64,000 bases of DNA from Bacillota bacterium (GTDB taxonomy: Bacteria > Bacillota > Clostridia > Peptostreptococcales > Anaerovoracaceae). The notes beneath the pieces were generated by a model that was given only the letters and a program-made list of their open reading frames with translations, did not search any database and was not told the DNA's origin. Numbering within the stretch: position 1 is the stretch's first letter; each line of letters starts with the position of its first letter. A program made the position numbers and the translations under genes. This document shows positions 61,702-64,000 of the stretch, piece by piece. The DNA is taken from the NCBI GenBank assembly GCA_029101005.1, contig JAQXQE010000023.1, positions 42,285 to 106,284 on the forward strand. Direction: 5' to 3'.

Positions 61702-62700
61702 TTATTCTATAACATCATAGCCTGCACTCTTGAGCATTCGGTTCATAATCGAGAACCCAAGCCCCTCTTCATCCAGCGCACAGACTAGAATCAGCCCTAT
61801 TCCTTCGCGGTCCAGTCTTCTCAAATCAGCAAAAAAACTATATGCCGCTTCCTCACTGTTCTTCCCATAGTCGAGAACAGCCGTCCTGATGCCCGACGCT
61901 TCCGCTTCCGCCTTATATCTGTCGACATCATTCTCCACAATGCGCACCCTCGCCTTCGGTGCGTAATGCTTATATTTCATTCCCGGTGACTTAGGGCTAA
62001 AATCCGCCTCTGCGGCGCCCTCCTCTGGGTCGAGTACCGTCTCCGGCTTCTCGAGAAGGTGTGCATCAATCGCAACTTCGCTACCGAGCGCCTCCTCCAG
62101 CATCTCCTTAGTTACAAATCCCGGTCTGAGAACAGTCGGTACATCTCCAGTGCAATCAAGCACAGTCGACTCTATTCCGACCTTGCAGGACTCTCCCATA
62201 AGAACCGCCTCGATTCTGCCGTCCATATCCTCAAGCACGTCCTCTGCAGTAGTAGGACTTGGTCTGCCCGAGATATTGGCACTAGGTGCAGCAATCGGTC
62301 TCTTAGCTGCCCTTATCAGCTTCCTCGCCGTCTCATTCGAAGGCATTCTCACTGCGACAGTATCAAGTCCGCCAGTCGTTGTGTCAGGCACAAGCGCCTT
62401 CTTAGGAAGCACGAAGGTGATAGGTCCTGGCCAGAAAGCCTCCATCAGAGCTCTCGCATAATCGCTGATATTCTGCGCGAGCTCATCGAGCCCCTCGATA
62501 TCTGCGATGTGGACAATCATAGGATTATCGCTAGGTCTTCCCTTGGCCGCATATACCAACTTAACAGCTTCTGCATTAAGTGCATCTGCTCCCAGTCCGT
62601 ATACAGTCTCAGTCGGGAAGGCTACAAGTCCGCCCTCTTTGATTATCCCGCCGGCTCTCTCTATATCCTCTTCGTTAATCTTAAGTCTGAGAGTTTCCAT
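61702..62700 (-). CDS. tsaC: L-threonylcarbamoyladenylate synthase (Sua5/YwlC type)
   Basis: 332 residues. The YrdC domain has FPTETVYGLGADA and KGRPSDNPMIVHI, and the extra C-terminal part (about 230-332) is the Sua5 domain, so it is the long form of Sua5. It makes threonylcarbamoyl-AMP from Thr, bicarbonate and ATP for the t6A37 modification of tRNA. Its start overlaps the prfA stop by one base (TAATG). Confidence 0.93.
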   Translation of the reverse strand: METLRLKINEEDIERAGGIIKEGGLVAFPTETVYGLGADALNAEAVKLVYAAKGRPSDNPMIVHIADIEGLDELAQNISDYARALMEAFWPGPITFVLPKKALVPDTTTGGLDTVAVRMPSNETARKLIRAAKRPIAAPSANISGRPSPTTAEDVLEDMDGRIEAVLMGESCKVGIESTVLDCTGDVPTVLRPGFVTKEMLEEALGSEVAIDAHLLEKPETVLDPEEGAAEADFSPKSPGMKYKHYAPKARVRIVENDVDRYKAEAEASGIRTAVLDYGKNSEEAAYSFFADLRRLDREGIGLILVCALDEEGLGFSIMNRMLKSAGYDVIE

Positions 62701-63776
62701 TATTCCTCTGCGCCGAATTCCTTCATCTTCTCTGCCTGATCAGCTGTGATGAGTCCGTCGATAGCATCATCGATATCTCCATCAAGGAATGCATCAAGCT
62801 TATACAGTGTAAGGTTGATTCTGTGATCGGTCATTCTGCCCTGTGGGAAGTTGTAAGTTCTGATTCTCTCTGAACGGTCTCCAGAACCAATCTGGCTTCT
62901 TCTTTCTGAAGAAATCTTATCGTTCTGCTCCTGGAGCATCATATCATAGAGTCTTGCCTTGAGTACTCTCATGGCCTTCTCTCTGTTCTGAATCTGTGAC
63001 TTCTCGTCCTGGCATGTTACTACAAGTCCTGTAGGAATGTGTGTCATTCTTACAGCTGAGTCTGTAGTATTAACGCACTGTCCACCGTTACCTGACGCTC
63101 TATATACATCGACTCTAACATCGTTAGGGTCAATCTTAACCTCTACATCGTCTACCTCAGGAAGTACCGCGATTGTTGCTGCGGATGTGTGGATTCTTCC
63201 GCTTGACTCTGTCTCTGGTACTCTCTGAACTCTGTGAACTCCACTCTCGTACTTGAGTCTTGAGTAAGCACCCTTACCCTTGATGAGTACTGTTGCTTCC
63301 TTAACGCCACCGATTCCAGTGTCGTTCATCTCGATGATCTCTGTCTTCCATCTGTGACGCTCAGCGTATCTGAGGTACATACGGAGAAGGTCTCCTCCGA
63401 AGAGTGCTGCCTCGTCTCCACCTGTTCCGGCTCTTACCTCGAGGATTACGTTCTTGTCATCATTAGGGTCCTTAGGGAGGAGGAGAATCTTGAGCTTCTC
63501 CTCAGACTCTGTGATTCCGCCCTCGAGCTCCTTAATCTCTTCCTTTGCCATATCGATGAGCTCAGGATCATCCTCCATCTCGAGGATCTCCTTAGCATCT
63601 GCCAGAGCTTCCTTTGACTTCTTGTAAGCCTCGTACTCTTTAACGATTGGCTCAAGCTCTGCCATCTCCTTCATATATTTCTGCCAGTTAGCCTGGTCCG
63701 CAATTACATCTGGGTTTGATACCTTCTCTGATAACTCCTGATACTTCTCCAGAATAAAATCAAGTCTGTCAAACAT
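62700..63776 (-). CDS. prfA: Peptide chain release factor 1
   Basis: 358 residues. The GGQ hydrolysis motif ([17 protein letters not shown]) and the stop-codon recognition region with PET ([14 protein letters not shown]) are present, so it is RF1 rather than RF2 (which has SPF). It releases peptides at UAA and UAG. The start ATG lies after AGGAGAC. It heads the prfA-tsaC-rpiB-upp-tyrS cluster. Confidence 0.95.
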   Translation of the reverse strand: MFDRLDFILEKYQELSEKVSNPDVIADQANWQKYMKEMAELEPIVKEYEAYKKSKEALADAKEILEMEDDPELIDMAKEEIKELEGGITESEEKLKILLLPKDPNDDKNVILEVRAGTGGDEAALFGGDLLRMYLRYAERHRWKTEIIEMNDTGIGGVKEATVLIKGKGAYSRLKYESGVHRVQRVPETESSGRIHTSAATIAVLPEVDDVEVKIDPNDVRVDVYRASGNGGQCVNTTDSAVRMTHIPTGLVVTCQDEKSQIQNREKAMRVLKARLYDMMLQEQNDKISSERRSQIGSGDRSERIRTYNFPQGRMTDHRINLTLYKLDAFLDGDIDDAIDGLITADQAEKMKEFGAEE

Positions 63777-63819
63777 TACTGTCTCCTACTCTTATAAATA
63801 AACCTTTTCTTGAACTGTT

Positions 63820-63828
63820 ATTATATCA
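63820..63828 (-). promoter_or_regulatory. Extended -10 promoter of the prfA operon
   Basis: Minus strand TGATATAAT, about 44 bp before the prfA ATG. The -35 region is poor. Confidence 0.55.
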
Positions 63829-63866
63829 TAAGTGCCGCTATGACTGTAGTCCCGAAGCAATAAAAC

Positions 63867-63904
63867 CTGCTAAGAAAAGTCAACTGCTTTTTCTTAGCAG
63901 TTTT
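63867..63904 (-). terminator. Hairpin at the right end of the window
   Basis: Stem CTGCTAAGAAAA with a T-rich complementary arm, and AAAAC/TTTTC flanks on both sides, so it could act in either direction. Confidence 0.65.
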
Positions 63905-63911
63905 CTCATTT

Positions 63912-63983
63912 TCACTGCATCACAAACAGGCCGACATAGTCGGTCTCGAAGATGTATGCCGTTGTTCTATGAGTATACTTCGC
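63912..63983 (-). other. Possible C-terminal fragment of a broken or truncated gene
   Basis: A 23-residue minus-strand frame with no start (ends DYVGLFVMQ and stop), just upstream of the terminator at 63867-63904. An in-frame TGA at 63984-63986 closes it, so it is either non-coding or the remnant of a frameshifted gene beyond the window. Confidence 0.2.
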
Positions 63984-64000
63984 TCACTCTCGCATAGTAT

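Overview
The window looks like chromosomal DNA of an anaerobic Gram-positive member of the Clostridia, possibly a relative of the Anaerovoracaceae or Mogibacterium group; the family-level guess is weak. Pointers are strong AGGAGG-type ribosome sites, a Re-type citrate synthase leading an aconitase and isocitrate dehydrogenase operon, a cyclic-di-GMP-I riboswitch, a clostridial-type CWB2 cell-wall protein, a flavin/Fe-S GltD-like oxidoreductase with HypA, and a split FchA/FolD folate pathway. There are no rRNA genes, insertion sequences, prophage genes or CRISPR arrays. One tRNA (Thr, anticodon CGT) is present.

Region 1 (about 1-14,170, minus strand) is a complete branched-chain amino acid operon: LysR regulator, promoter, a 29-residue leader peptide with 16 Ile/Leu/Val codons, an attenuator-like terminator, then leuA-leuC-leuD-leuB-ilvB-ilvN-ilvC-ilvD, a DUF815 ATPase and a PLP aminotransferase that could do the last step. 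A LURP-one-like protein and a small hydrophobic ORF follow at the left end. Region 2 (14,200-20,700) has an acyl-CoA ligase, fchA and folD (folD bracketed by two tandem arrays sharing a 13-mer), an 1,060 bp intergenic stretch holding an orphan c-di-GMP riboswitch, hairpins and three copies of a 52 bp repeat, then purC and mntP.

Region 3 (20,700-31,430, minus) has an aminotransferase, an AEC permease, the Re-citrate synthase/aconitase/isocitrate dehydrogenase operon (2-oxoglutarate and glutamate supply without a full TCA cycle), a lone flavodoxin-like protein, trpS, 5-formyl-THF cyclo-ligase and a MATE exporter. Region 4 (31,430-41,580, mostly plus) has an AGCS amino acid symporter, a SanA/YdcF-like membrane protein, a 37-residue single-span protein divergent from a LysR-ProX pair, a TetR gene divergent from the 915-residue flavo-Fe-S oxidoreductase plus hypA, the tRNA, a DUF6873 protein and an Elp3-like radical SAM protein.

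Region 5 (41,600-64,000, mostly minus) has an EamA exporter, a ClC channel coupled to a DUF2974 hydrolase, DUF1846 and DUF1934 proteins, HtrA (plus), a GntR-ispE-Ig-like-tadA group, CvpA with an iron alcohol dehydrogenase, a C_GCAxxG_C_C protein, a 1,555-residue CWB2 surface protein, and the prfA-tsaC-rpiB-upp-tyrS operon.

The most interesting material is regulatory: the ilv-leu leader-peptide attenuator, the orphan c-di-GMP riboswitch, two uncharacterised repeat families around folD, and several genes whose -10 element lies 6-9 nt before the start codon (leaderless or nearly leaderless transcripts), often with the shared extended element TGTG(A/C)TA(C/T)AAT.
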